A stretch of 64,000 nucleotides of DNA from Rhytidiadelphus loreus (Eukaryota > Streptophyta > Bryopsida > Hypnales > Hylocomiaceae). A model generated the notes under the pieces. That model had not been told where the DNA came from and made no database searches. It saw nothing but the letters and a program-made list of their open reading frames with translations. This document shows positions 33,117-43,830 of the stretch, one piece after another (position 1 is the first letter of the stretch; every line of letters starts with the position of its first letter). The position numbers were made by a program, and so were the translations under genes. The stretch lies in contig OX344763.1 in NCBI GenBank assembly GCA_947034895.1, positions 30,875,025 through 30,939,024 on the forward strand, in the 5' to 3' direction.

Positions 33117-35327
33117 ATGTTTACAACCAATCGAGAAGCACCACGTTACTTTGAGAATGTGACAGACGACATTGTACATGAGATGTGGACCATAGAACTA
33201 CAGTATGGTAGAAGCGTGGCATGGTCTCCCTATCAACAGTGCCACAACACTCAAGAAATGAACGTGCATCATAGAATTCGTAGACCTATGGCGACTCTAC
33301 CCGAATCTGCAAGCTTCCACAATTGGCGGGGAACTGGGCAAAATGGACTGTGGAGTCCAGATGTTACACGCGACACTGTTCAACTAGTGGAGGTGGGGAG
33401 CTGCGGAGCTGTCCCTAACTCAGGCGATGCTGCAGGCGTACACACCAACGGGGGAGGGCTTCGGAGCGGCACTATGCAATTGGTGCAGGTGGGGAGCGCC
33501 AGAACAGTCATCGACTTAGGCGATGCTGTAGGCGTACACGCAATCACAAGAGCACTTCGGAAGGCTTCAGTTCCACCGTCGACTTCCGTGGTTGCAACTG
33601 TTGTAGGTGCGCCTCCAATTCGCAGCTTGAAGAGGTGCCTCACGGGGCAGTGGTCTGACTCCCAGCTTGTTGCTGTGGTGGCTGCATTCGACACTAGCTG
33701 CACAATTGCTAGTACAACAAGGAATTTCGAGATTCCACAATCTTCCCTCAGGGACCACATTTATGGGAGGGTAACGAAACGGAAGAAGGGGCGTCAAGGC
33801 GTCCTCTCTTTGGAAGAAGAATCAACACTTGTGAAATGGATGTTGGAGATGTAAGACCATGTGCACCCAATTTGTATTCTAGAACTAAAGAGAAAGGTGA
33901 CTGAGATTACACAAGAATGTTGGACGTCCTTTAAGGACGGAATCTCTGGACACGAATGGTTAAGATGGTTTAGAAACTGACACCTAGAACTCACCTTGAG
34001 ATCTCTACAAGGGTTGGAGGAAGGCCGTGCAAGGGGTTTAAATCCCAGTAGTTTTGCATCCTTCTATGATAACCTACAAAGATCATATGACCGCAATGGC
34101 TACTTGCCCTCTCACATCTGGAATGCTGATGAAACAGGAGCTCAAGCAAGGAGGAATGGAGGAGGGACTCTCATTTTTGCAAGACGTGGGAGTAGATCTG
34201 TGCATACAACAATTCCAAATATCAAAGAGCACCTCACCGTCCTCTCATGCGTGAATGCAATAGGATAGTACATCTCAAACTTCTATATTTTTAAAGGTAA
34301 ACGAAAGGTGAGGAATTACATTGTGAACTGTGAACCCAAGGCTTGCATGGCAATGCAACCAAATGGGTGGATGACAACTTTTCTATTTTCTACATGGATC
34401 ACTCATTTCATTACTATAGTGCAAGAGAGGTATGGTATCTCAGAGGAAAATAGACACCTGCTAGTTCTAGATGGTTACGGCTCCCATGTGACACTTGAAG
34501 TGGTGTAGAAGGCCAAATCAGCAGGCCTTAACATCATCATGCTTCCTAGCCACACAAGCCATAGGTTACAGCCGCTCGACGTCAGTATTTTCAAGCCATT
34601 CAAAGTAGCATTCAGAGGTTTCAGAGATAGGTGGAGCATTCAAAACAAGGGAAGAAGGGTGAGAAAAGACGAACTAGCAGAATGGATGTCCATGGCATTG
34701 AGTAGGGCACTTATAGCATCAAAGATCATGAAAGGATTTTTGGCCACTGGGATCTAGCCCCTCCGACCATTAACGATGGATCTTCACATGTCTCCAAGTC
34801 AAAGTTATGTTGATGCTTGTGTAGAGGACGAGGCAGACAAAGAGAAGTAGGAGGATGCATCACCAAGGGTTTCACAACCATAGGAAATGTGTGTTCTTGA
34901 AACGCAGGGAGGAAGGCCACAATATTTCGTGGCGTCAGAATTAGCATCGGAGGTCATAGGCGATGACAGCAGCATCGAAACTAACGGAGAGGGAGAAGGC
35001 AACACTTCTCAACAAAATCTCTTCCCCTTGCCTCTCATGCAAATGACTAGGCGCGAAAAAACACAAGATGGGGAGCCTCTCATCGATTATTCAAAATCGA
35101 TCCTCATGACGTCAGACGACTACATTCAGGCCATGATGGCAAAAGCTGCAAGAAAAGAAGCAGTGGCCAAGGAGCGAGAAGAGCGCAAGATGCAAGTTGA
35201 ATAGAGGAAGGTCGAACGAGAACAACAAAAGTCATAGAAGGAAGCTGAGAAGATCATGCGATGCATTCAAGCCGAGTAGAAGAAAGCGGATCAAGAACGA
35301 GAGTGAGCTAGAAAAGCAACGGATTGA
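33117..35327 (+). pseudogene. pogo-type (Tc1/mariner) transposase pseudogene
   Basis: One reading frame runs from about 33117 to 35327 with 12 stop codons (starting at 33852, 33978, 34266, 34506, 34755, 34848, 34881, 35202, 35235, 35277, 35304 and 35325) and no net frameshift. It encodes a 33-residue tandem repeat (about 33370-33560), a CENP-B/psq-like helix-turn-helix (LTGQWSDSQLVAVVAAF and onward, about 33640-33850), and the DDE_1 catalytic core. The core motifs are HIWNADETG (first D, near 34120), HLLVLDGYGSH (second D, near 34470) and SHTSHRLQPLDVSIFKPF (third D, near 34570). A Lys/Glu/Arg-rich tail follows. I did not find its terminal repeats with confidence. Confidence 0.85.
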
Positions 35328-36039
35328 GCGTGAAAGAATTCAGAGCCGCCCGGCAGACAATGTCAAAATAGTAGTGGGGGGAGCGCAAGTCAAGTTGCCA
35401 ATGCGATGCCTGGAAGTGCAGCCTCCACCCGAGCTCCAACGGCGCATCCAACGTTGGGCGCAACGGCTCTCCCTTGAATTGCGGAGGCACCATGGTAGTT
35501 GCTGGCACCCCCAACGTGACGGAGGGATGTTGGGGTTGTAGTTCCTGCGCGATGTTGGGATCGCACTTGAACTGCGGGGTCACCACTCACTACAACAACG
35601 GCAATGTTTTATGACTGCAAAAATATGACTGAGGATGACTAGCAACTACTCACAGTCATATTCTTGGAGGTCAATACCTTGGGGAGAAATATGACTGCAA
35701 AATATGACTGCTAGTCGTTTTTGGGCCTTGTACTTCATGGGTGTATATTATACGTCCGTTGGGAACACCAAAGTATTTCATAAGGAACGGTAGGAAACTC
35801 GTTTGAGAACATTGAGTTATATTAATAGTCATATTTTCATGGTAGTAACGTTTTTTTGTTTTTGGACAACCTAAGAAAAACATGGGCAATCAAAAAAAAT
35901 ATAGATAAGCCATTATTTAAAATTTTGAAACCTAATCACTACTTTTTAAGGGTTTTGAAACCCTAGCCACTACTTCTTTTGACTCTTCTTCCTTACCTTT
36001 TGTTGTCTCTTAGTTCTTACCTATTGTTGCTTCTTCTTT

Positions 36040-36300
36040 GTTACTTCTAAGTGGTTTTTTGTTACATCTTTATTCTTGCTTCTTAGTTGTTATTTTTGTT
36101 GCATCTTCACTCTTGCTTCTTAGTTGTGTTTTGTTGCATTTTGAGTTCACTCTTGTTTCTTAGTTGTTGTGTTTTGTTGCATCTTGAATTCACTCTTGCT
36201 TCTTAGTTGTTGTCTTTTGTTGCATCTTGAGTTACTCTTACTTCTTAGACTTGTTGTCTTTTGTTGCATCTTCATTCTTGCTTCTTGTTTTTTTCTTCTT
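36040..36300. repeat. T-rich minisatellite inside the CACTA element
   Basis: About six units of 40-50 bp share CTTGCTTCTTAGTTGTTGT and TTTTGTTGCATCTT. The T-rich composition continues to about 36540 with looser order. The open frames here (Leu/Phe/Ser-rich) follow from composition and are not genes. Confidence 0.8.
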
Positions 36301-37199
36301 GCATCTTAATTCTTTCTTCTTCTTATTTCTTCTTTCTTACTTTTTGTTCTCTCTTTTTGTTTCTTGTTTCTTTTTGTTGCATCTTAACTCTTTTTTGTTG
36401 TTTCTTGTTACCTCTTAGTAGTTGCTCCTTATTGTTTCTTGTGCATTTTAACTTGTATTTGTTGTTATCTTTTAGCACTTGTTGCCTTTTTTCTTCTTGT
36501 TCCTTGCATAACCATTGTTTTTCATCTTACCCTAAATTTGTATTACATATTTTCTATTGTTGTAAACTTTTGAAGATTGAGCTTTGTTGTATGTTCATTA
36601 AAAATTAACCTCCTATTTTTTTAATTGTATATGCAGGCAACAAAATTGGAACAAAGTCGTTGGAGGCTACTTGCAATTCACTTCATATTATTGTAAGAAA
36701 TATAGTCTCTATTGACTTGTGTAAATAATTCATTGTGATATACATATTTTGTATTTGTGACTAATAAATTATAAATGTCATTGAAGGGAGTCACATTCCT
36801 TCTTATATATTCCCTCTCCAATATAATTGTTTCTTGTATATCTTTAAAATCATATGTATTTGTTTTTAACTACATGAAATCTTTTATTCAATTGTTAAAT
36901 CATTTTAATGTATGATTGCAATGTGTCAAATCCATTTAAAATGTATGGAAAACATGATTGTAGTTTGTAATTGAAGCTATTTTGAACCTCAATCACCTCA
37001 ATCACAAATAGCACACACAAATCTAAGAAATATGATTGTTAATCATCTGGAATATCACTTGCTTGAGTTATATTTCATAATATATATTAGCCAAATATGA
37101 CTACCTATAGTTATATAATGCTCATCGTTATGTACACCAAAATATGACTATGCTTCCCAAAACATGATTGCAATCAATCATAAAATTACCAATGACATC

Positions 37200-37562
37200 C
37201 ACGTGAACTACCATGCCAACCGACAATATGGCTCATGAGAGTCATATTCCACATCGTTCAAAAATATAACTCAAGAGAGTCATATTCCAACATTAGCTAA
37301 AAATATGACTCACTACAATCATATTCTACATCAACAAAAAATATGACTCACTGCAGTCATATTCTACATCAACAAAAAATATAAATCACCGCAATCATAT
37401 TCCATAATAATAAAAAATATGACTCATTGCAATCATATTCTATGTCATCAAAAAATATGACTCAACGCAGCCATATTCCACAGTAATAAAAAAATATGAT
37501 TCACCTCAGTCATATTTCATGTCATCAAAAAATATGACTCAACGTAGTCATATTCCACGTAG
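37200..37562. repeat. CACTA subterminal repeats with dyad symmetry
   Basis: About eight units of 37-40 bp carry AATATGACTCA and, 8-10 bp later, AGTCATATTC or a variant, separated by TACATCAACAAAA-like spacers. Each unit is thus itself a short inverted repeat of ATATGACT. CACTA transposon DNA-binding proteins are known to bind subterminal repeats of this kind; that these serve that role is inferred. Confidence 0.8.
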
Positions 37563-37827
37563 GATTTTTTCATTTATCCGGGCAGCTCAAGAAAAAGTCA
37601 AAGATAGTCAAAATATACGCCTTGTTGGCATATTATGGCTAATTATACCCCTCAACTTATATGATTGCCAATATGACTGATGTCTGAAGTGACTGCTTCT
37701 AAACGACTGCAGTCAGTCATATTCCAAATCATCTACAGTGATTTTTGCGTGAGTCATATTTTTTGATTTTACAACTCACTGCATTCATATTTTGCAGTCA
37801 TAAAACACTGCTTTTGTTGTAGTGACT

Positions 37828-40284
37828 GCAGTTTCTGGTAGGCCTGACGTAAAGAGGGTGAGTCCATAGCCTTCGATGGTAGGGTCATGGATCCTAATGT
37901 TGGAGTCGCAGCCTGGCATCTCTAGGGTATGAAGCCATCGGATGCAAAGAACTAAACTATCGAAGGTGGGGTTTGTGAATGTTGTAGGCAGATCCAGACA
38001 TCTTGGCAAAAGGGCCACTCCCAACGCACATGCAATGTATTGGAGTAGGCTTTGTACTAGTATTGACAACAATCCAATACCCTGAGCGTAAAACTTTGTC
38101 AGGTTTTTCGACGGCCATAACTACCACATGTTACTATTTTTGTAGCTATTCCAGATAGTATTTGGAGCACATGAGCGTAGCGAAGACTTTAGGAATAGTC
38201 TATTATAGTGTCCCCTACACACTACTTTACATTTTCAGTGATTTTGGACTTTGAAAAATCCGCATGAACACACGCTTACGATTGGAACTCTAGAATTCAT
38301 GCCGATAATTTTCCTTTCCTCTTCTTTACTTGACTATATTTTTTTCGAGCTCAGTCCATTGCTTTTCATGCTCCCAATTGCTTAAAAACATGCTTATGGG
38401 TGTTGCTACCTTAAGAACTTGTTTATAAAATGACAAATTCAACTTGAACTATAATATATATTATTTAGAGTAGGACCAATCCAATTTTTTATTTATTTAA
38501 ATACGAGCTAGTAAGAAAAAATTATGTACAATATTTATATGTATTTGGAAAAAAATTATGCTTGCTACAATAGATTTTGCCTTATAATTGTAAATACCTA
38601 GTTTATATTTTGAAAAGAATATATTAACCAACTACCATTCTTTTGTGCAAATTGTTCACAAAGTCCAAAATTAGAATCAATTGTTAAGCACTTCTTAAAG
38701 CTAAGCTTATCACCTTCGTATTATAAACATTCTAATTGCAAGTTACCACCAAGACATTAGAAGAGATTTTAGCCCTACAGAAGACTGTGAGTTATCACAA
38801 CGTTCCCAGGCATTCCCATGCTGCCAAATCAGCATGCTGATGTGATTGGGCGACGGCCACATCGGCAACATATTATTTAATTATTTTAATAATAATAATA
38901 ATATTTTTTTTAATATTTTTTTTTAATTTTTTAATTTTTTAACTTTTAATTTATTTTTTAATCATTCAATATTCTGGACAGCAGAACAATGTTCAAAGGG
39001 ATGAAATGGCCTTCTAGAGGCTTGAAAACACATGTAATGAATAAGTTTATGAGGCAACCGCAAAGAGAGGCAAAACAAAAAGTGCTTCTTAAATAATTGA
39101 AGATTCTCAATATTCAGTCTTTTCCAAGCCCCTCTCACAGTATTTTCAGAAAACCTAAAAGTTGTTGTCTTTTGGTGACATGTATAGGTAGCTTTAAAAG
39201 TCAACATCAATCTTTCAACAAGAGGTTGACATAAACATCAATCCCAATCTTTTTGGTCGGAATAGTAAGACCAAACATTTTTGTTCTCATATCCTTCATG
39301 AATGTTTGGAGAGACATGGTTGCAAAGGCATAGCTTCTTCTAAAATGTAGTATTTTTCTACTCACAAAAAACTAAAAGCATCATGAATTTAGCAAACCTA
39401 AGGCAATTCTAACTCTAAAAAATTTAGAGATTTATTTCCTATTCCCACAAAACATGGAAGTTTGCTCTCATATTGCCACAAAATTAACTTAACCTTGTTT
39501 TTTTGGCAACATAGCAATTTGGGGCATCTCACTACAAATGGAATTTTTTTTTTCTTTGAAAATTTCACACAACATATGCCTAAGGAGTAGATTTTAAGGT
39601 GCAACAATTTTCATAAGTTTTGACTACATAGTTCAAAAGTTAATGCATGATATGTAATTTTCATTGCTTAGCGAGCAGCTCGGGTAGCTCCATACTTACC
39701 TGCAAACTAAAACTCTTTATAACTTTCACATCATTAATCAAAATGGAATGATTCAAAGCTTCCCTAGTATATATAAGTCTCAAAAAACAATTTCAAATTT
39801 TTATTTCTTAAAAAAGTGATTCTTAAAGAAGTTTTTGGGGTTGTCTGAGTTGCTTGTTGAACACTAGAAATTGCATATCTACAATAATTTTTAAACATGT
39901 AGTCAAAAGTTATGAAAATTGTTGTGCCTTAAAGCCCGCCTTAAAGCTACTCGTGGGTGCCTTGTCGTGGAGTTTAACCTCTTTTGTAGTGAAAAAAATG
40001 GAGCATTGACATACAAGTAATTTTTGAAAATTTGATTTGCTCAAACATATTATGAAAGAATGAAAATTTTGTTTACCCTTTGCATTTTAAGATAATTTTT
40101 TTTGATAATGAACTTCATCATGTCCAATTTTTTATGATGAACTTCATCATCACAACATATAGGATAAAATCAAATAGATTTTATGAATACTTCATTTAGC
40201 AGCAATAAAATTCTAAAATTTCAATAATCATAAAATTCATCCAATTCATCCATTTTCACTAATAAAAATAAATAAAAGAAAGCA
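37828..40284. other. Non-coding DNA between CACTA and piggyBac-like elements
   Basis: Up to about 38300 the sequence is of mixed composition and may be the 3' flank of the pogo-type element. From 38300 to 40284 it is AT-rich, with a TAA/TAATTT-rich run at 38870-38960 next to the palindrome TCAGCATGCTGA (38831-38842). No gene seen. Confidence 0.5.
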
Positions 40285-40288
40285 TTAA

Positions 40289-40936
40289 CCCCTAAATTCC
40301 CAAGGCACCATATTTTGGTGCCAACAAATTTTTAAGTTAAATAAAATTTTATCAAGTTATTGTTTTTAGTAGTTTTTTTAAACGAATTCATTTTGAAGTC
40401 TAGTTTCAACATCAAAAATCCAATTTTGAAAATGAATGTTTTTGATTTTTCTATTCAAGATTTCGTGCAAGGGTTTCCATTGCAAATCTTGATTTTCTAG
40501 TGATGAAGGGCTCTTGGAAATGAGTTTCAAATTAGATACACTAGATCTTGAAGAAAAAATCACATTAGAAATTCATTTAAAAAAGTTGTAGAATAAATTT
40601 TAAGAATTCGTAAATTGATTGTAGTTACATATATAATGTCCTTTAATCTCATATTTTTTTGGTGACCTCAATTTAGATTTGACATGTGAAAAGAGGATTG
40701 AAAGATTTCAAATCACTTTCACAATTTTAACACCTTCAAGATCAAACATTATAATCTTTCAATCCATAAGTGATATTGTTGTGTTTTCTTTTTCCCATGC
40801 GATCTCTAACATATCTAGTTTGATTTTGTATAATCACAATTTTTTTTAAATTGATGAAACTTCAGATATCAAAATGATGTCTTTTTGTCCAATTTAGAGT
40901 AAATTCCAAGAATTGAACAAATAGGGCATTTAGGGG
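40289..40936. mobile_element. piggyBac-like MITE in the RPS9 promoter region
   Basis: Flanked by TTAA (40285-40288 and 40937-40940). The left end is CCCCTAAATTCCCAAGGC; the right end on the other strand is CCCCTAAATGCCC. The element is 648 bp with no coding capacity. Its right end is 227 bp upstream of the probable RPS9 start codon, so it forms part of that gene's upstream region. Confidence 0.8.
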
Positions 40937-41162
40937 TTAAGGGGCTAAACCCTGACAAAATCCAGAACAGAGGCAGTATGGATGGACAGAACGAGAGGAT
41001 GAGAAACAGTGGATGAAACACCGGACGAGAGCCTCTCTTCTTCCTTATCCGAACACTCCTGATAACCTCTTCTTCACCCCTGTTTCTCAGTTCGGGTTCC
41101 AGAACTTCATTGCAGCAAGAATTCGAGCAATTGAGATTCCTCGCATTGCTGCCAATTTCGCA

Positions 41163-43461
41163 ATGGCAGCCATGGCCGCCACCACCCACACCCTCTCCAC
41201 CTCCTTCGCCTCCCTCTCCCTCCAAGACTCTCCCAAATTCGCCTCACTTTCATCCTCACACTCCATCGCAATCCGTTGCAATGCCTTGAAGAATGGCGTC
41301 TCCGTCGGAAAGCGCACCGCGGTCTCTCCCATTGTTAGAGCTCCCGTTGTTAGAGCTTCAGCCTCCCTGGCTTCCGACGCGGTGGAAAGTCCCGAGATGG
41401 AAGAGCGCCGGAGTTTGGAAGCTTGGGTGAAGCAGCAACTCCCCGGGGGGTTTGCAGCCGCGAGACTGATTGGTACCGGGAGAAGGAAGACAGCTGTGGC
41501 GAGAGTGGTGCTCGTGGAAGGAACGGGGAAGATTATAATCAATAACCGAACTGCGCAGGTATGCTAGGGTTTTGGATGCATTGGGGTGAAAATTTTGCAC
41601 TAGGGTATTTGGACGAATCAAAGAAATCTCGCTTTGCATGGTATTGTTTTCATAAGAGAGTATTCTCGCTTTGTATGCCTGGGAGGTACAAAGTGCAATT
41701 GGAGGTCGGGAGTCTAGGCCGTGGCGGGCCAGCTGTTTGGAGTGGTTTCTCGGATTAATGGAGCTATTGTCCCCATTTGTGTTGCGACGCATTGGGGTTA
41801 AGAATTGGGGATGGGAGAGGTTCTAGGGTAAAGGAGAGGCCTCATTAACCATGGAGTGCATTCGATGCTCCATTGATTATACACGTGAACTTTGATTTGT
41901 GTTGAGTGTATGAACGCTTAATTTATTGGGATTTCGTGTTTTGCAATTGATTTTTAGCTTAACACGAGTTGCAGCACATTGTGGACAAGAATTTGGGGAT
42001 GGGAGAGGTTTCTAGGGTAAAGGAGAGGCTTCATTAGCCGTACATTATATTCGATGTCCATTGACCAGAAAGCTGAACTTTGAGTTGTGTTAAGTGTGTG
42101 ATCACTTAATTGATTGTCATTTCGTTTTTTGCAATGGATTTCTAGCTTAACACAGAATAAGTAAGCAAAATTGTAGATTGCGCAAATTTGTAGATTGTTT
42201 TAGGGATAGGCTCAAAGTTCACCTGTTTGGTGAATGGATTACTGTATTGTGAATGGAGACTTCACATTATTCGTACGTAACAAACCTATTCTCTCTTTGC
42301 ACGGTATGCTTTTCATATGAAAGTATTCTCTCTTTGTATGCCCGGCATATACAAGTGCATTTGTAGGTCAGGAATCCATTTCCGTAGCTGTTTTGAGTCG
42401 TTCTCTGATCATAGCAGGTGTTGTCCCCATTTTTAGAGGATTCCAATGCACTAATATATATGTTATTTGGATGTCTTATGAATGTGTTAAGAATTTGGAA
42501 GTTTTGCTCATTGTGTGAGTAATTGAAGACTTTGAAGGCAGGGAATTCATTCCTATGGCTTTTAGCTGGTTTGAGTGTTTCTCTTCCTCGAAGGGAATTT
42601 AGCTTTTAGTGTGCGTCTTGTCTCTATTTTTGAGAGAGTTTCAATGGACTGAAATGCAAATTATTTGGATATTGTAGGAGCGAGTTATGAATTTTTGAAA
42701 GTTTTGCTCATAGGATGAGTAAAAGAGTGGGTAGATTTTGTCTCTGCAGCTGTTTTACGTTTCTCTTATGTACTAGATTCTGAATTTTTACTTGTTTTCG
42801 GTAACATTGATGACCTAAAGGTATCACGCAAGAACGGGTTTGCTACCTTAATCTGCTGTTTTTTCTTTTGCTAGAGTTAGTTTGAGTTCAAATTAGGGTA
42901 CACATGGAATTTTATTATATTTTTCTGACATTGCAAGTATTGCGCTGGTGCTGTATCTGCATTGCTTTCCGTGCGTGAATTCTTTTGAATTGGATGTTGG
43001 TTACCTGAGGAATTTCTAATTTTTTATGACTTGGAATTCTAGCACTGGTGGTATGATGCACAACAAGGGCTGCACTACCTTAACCTCTTATGCTTTCTCT
43101 TTGAACTGGTTACATATGGAGTTCCTAATGTTTTGTTGCTGACTGACATTGCAATGGTGTTGTATTGATGCAGGACTATTTGCAGGGGAACCCGTTGTGG
43201 CTGCAATCGGTGAAGTACCCATTGGCAAGTCTAGGCTATGAGACCAAGTACGACATTATAGTGAGGGCAGAGGGCGGAGGTTTATCTGCTCAGGCTCAAG
43301 CGATCTTATTGGGCGTGGCGAGGGCGTTGATTGTGGCCAACCAAGCGAACAGGGATCCGTTGAAGAAGCAGGGCTTGTTGACACGAGATTCCAGGATTGT
43401 GGAGCGGAAGAAGTATGGTCTCAAGAAGGCCCGGAAGGCGCCCCAATACTCCAAGCGTTAA
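41163..43461 (+). CDS. RPS9: Plastid 30S ribosomal protein S9, nuclear-encoded
   Basis: Two exons, 41163-41558 and 43174-43461, with a phase-0 GTATGC...GATGCAG intron, give 227 residues. The first 65-75 residues are rich in Ala, Ser and Thr ([20 protein letters not shown]), as expected for a chloroplast transit peptide. The mature part has the S9 family features: [15 protein letters not shown], then [12 protein letters not shown], the S9 signature [19 protein letters not shown] (about residues 166-184), and the basic C-terminal [20 protein letters not shown] ending SKR. The C-terminal tail of S9 reaches the decoding site of the small subunit. An upstream in-frame ATG at 41013 would add 50 residues, but the MAAMAATT start is more typical of a transit peptide. 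This is the only clear host gene in the window. Confidence 0.95.
41559..43173 (+). other. RPS9 intron with internal duplications
   Basis: The 1,615-bp intron contains a block near 41797-41975 (AAGAATTGGGGATGGGAGAG and onward) repeated at about 41987-42150. A block at 41625-41775 recurs at about 42290-42440. The copies are diverged by substitutions and small indels. No coding sequence is seen in the intron. Confidence 0.85.
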
Positions 43462-43830
43462 AAATCTTGGTTGGTTGGTTGTCATTTTAGGATGAGGATT
43501 TGGGGGAGTGTTATTATTTCACCCCCTGTTTGTAGTAGTTTTAGGCTCTCATTTGGAGATGAAATCAATGCTTAAATATTTTTCTTTTCTGTTTTTTTCT
43601 CTCAGTTTGATGTCATTCCAGGAGCTTCTTGTGCAAAGGAATGGATATGAATCTTGTTTGCTTTCGTGCTGGTTTCTTTATCAATTGCTAACCCCTCCAA
43701 ATTCAATGAGGATCGGTGTATCACTCGAAACGTTGGGTTGGTTATTTTTAGAAAGAGGACTTTGGGTTTGTGTTATAATTTTACACCTTTATTGTGGTAG
43801 TTTTAGGCTCTCAATCATGAGATAAAACAG
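43462..43830 (+). other. RPS9 3' region with a diverged duplication
   Basis: After the stop, 43470-43575 (GGTTGGTTGTCATTTTAGGA and onward, ending in GTAGTTTTAGGCTCTCA) recurs at 43734-43825. The likely 3' untranslated region therefore carries a diverged tandem duplication, with alternative ends possible. Confidence 0.6.

Larger units (their letters stand above)
35588..37824. mobile_element. Non-autonomous CACTA (En/Spm) element
   Basis: The left end is CACTACAACAACGGCAATGT and the right end, read on the other strand from 37824, is CACTACAACAAAAGCAGTGT. Both then continue with TTTATGACTGCAAAA. The 3-bp direct repeat ACT flanks the element (35585-35587 and 37825-37827). Terminal CACTA and a 3-bp duplication are diagnostic for the superfamily. 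At 2.2 kb there is no transposase; the interior is a T-rich minisatellite and a right subterminal array. It inserted just downstream of the pogo-type pseudogene. Confidence 0.93.

Noticed and set aside
36227..36608. Leu/Phe/Ser-rich frames resembling membrane proteins
   Set aside because: They arise from the T-rich minisatellite inside the CACTA element.
41087..41792. Two antisense frames of 151 and 144 codons over RPS9 exon 1
   Set aside because: They are opposite the confirmed RPS9 exon and have no recognisable features.
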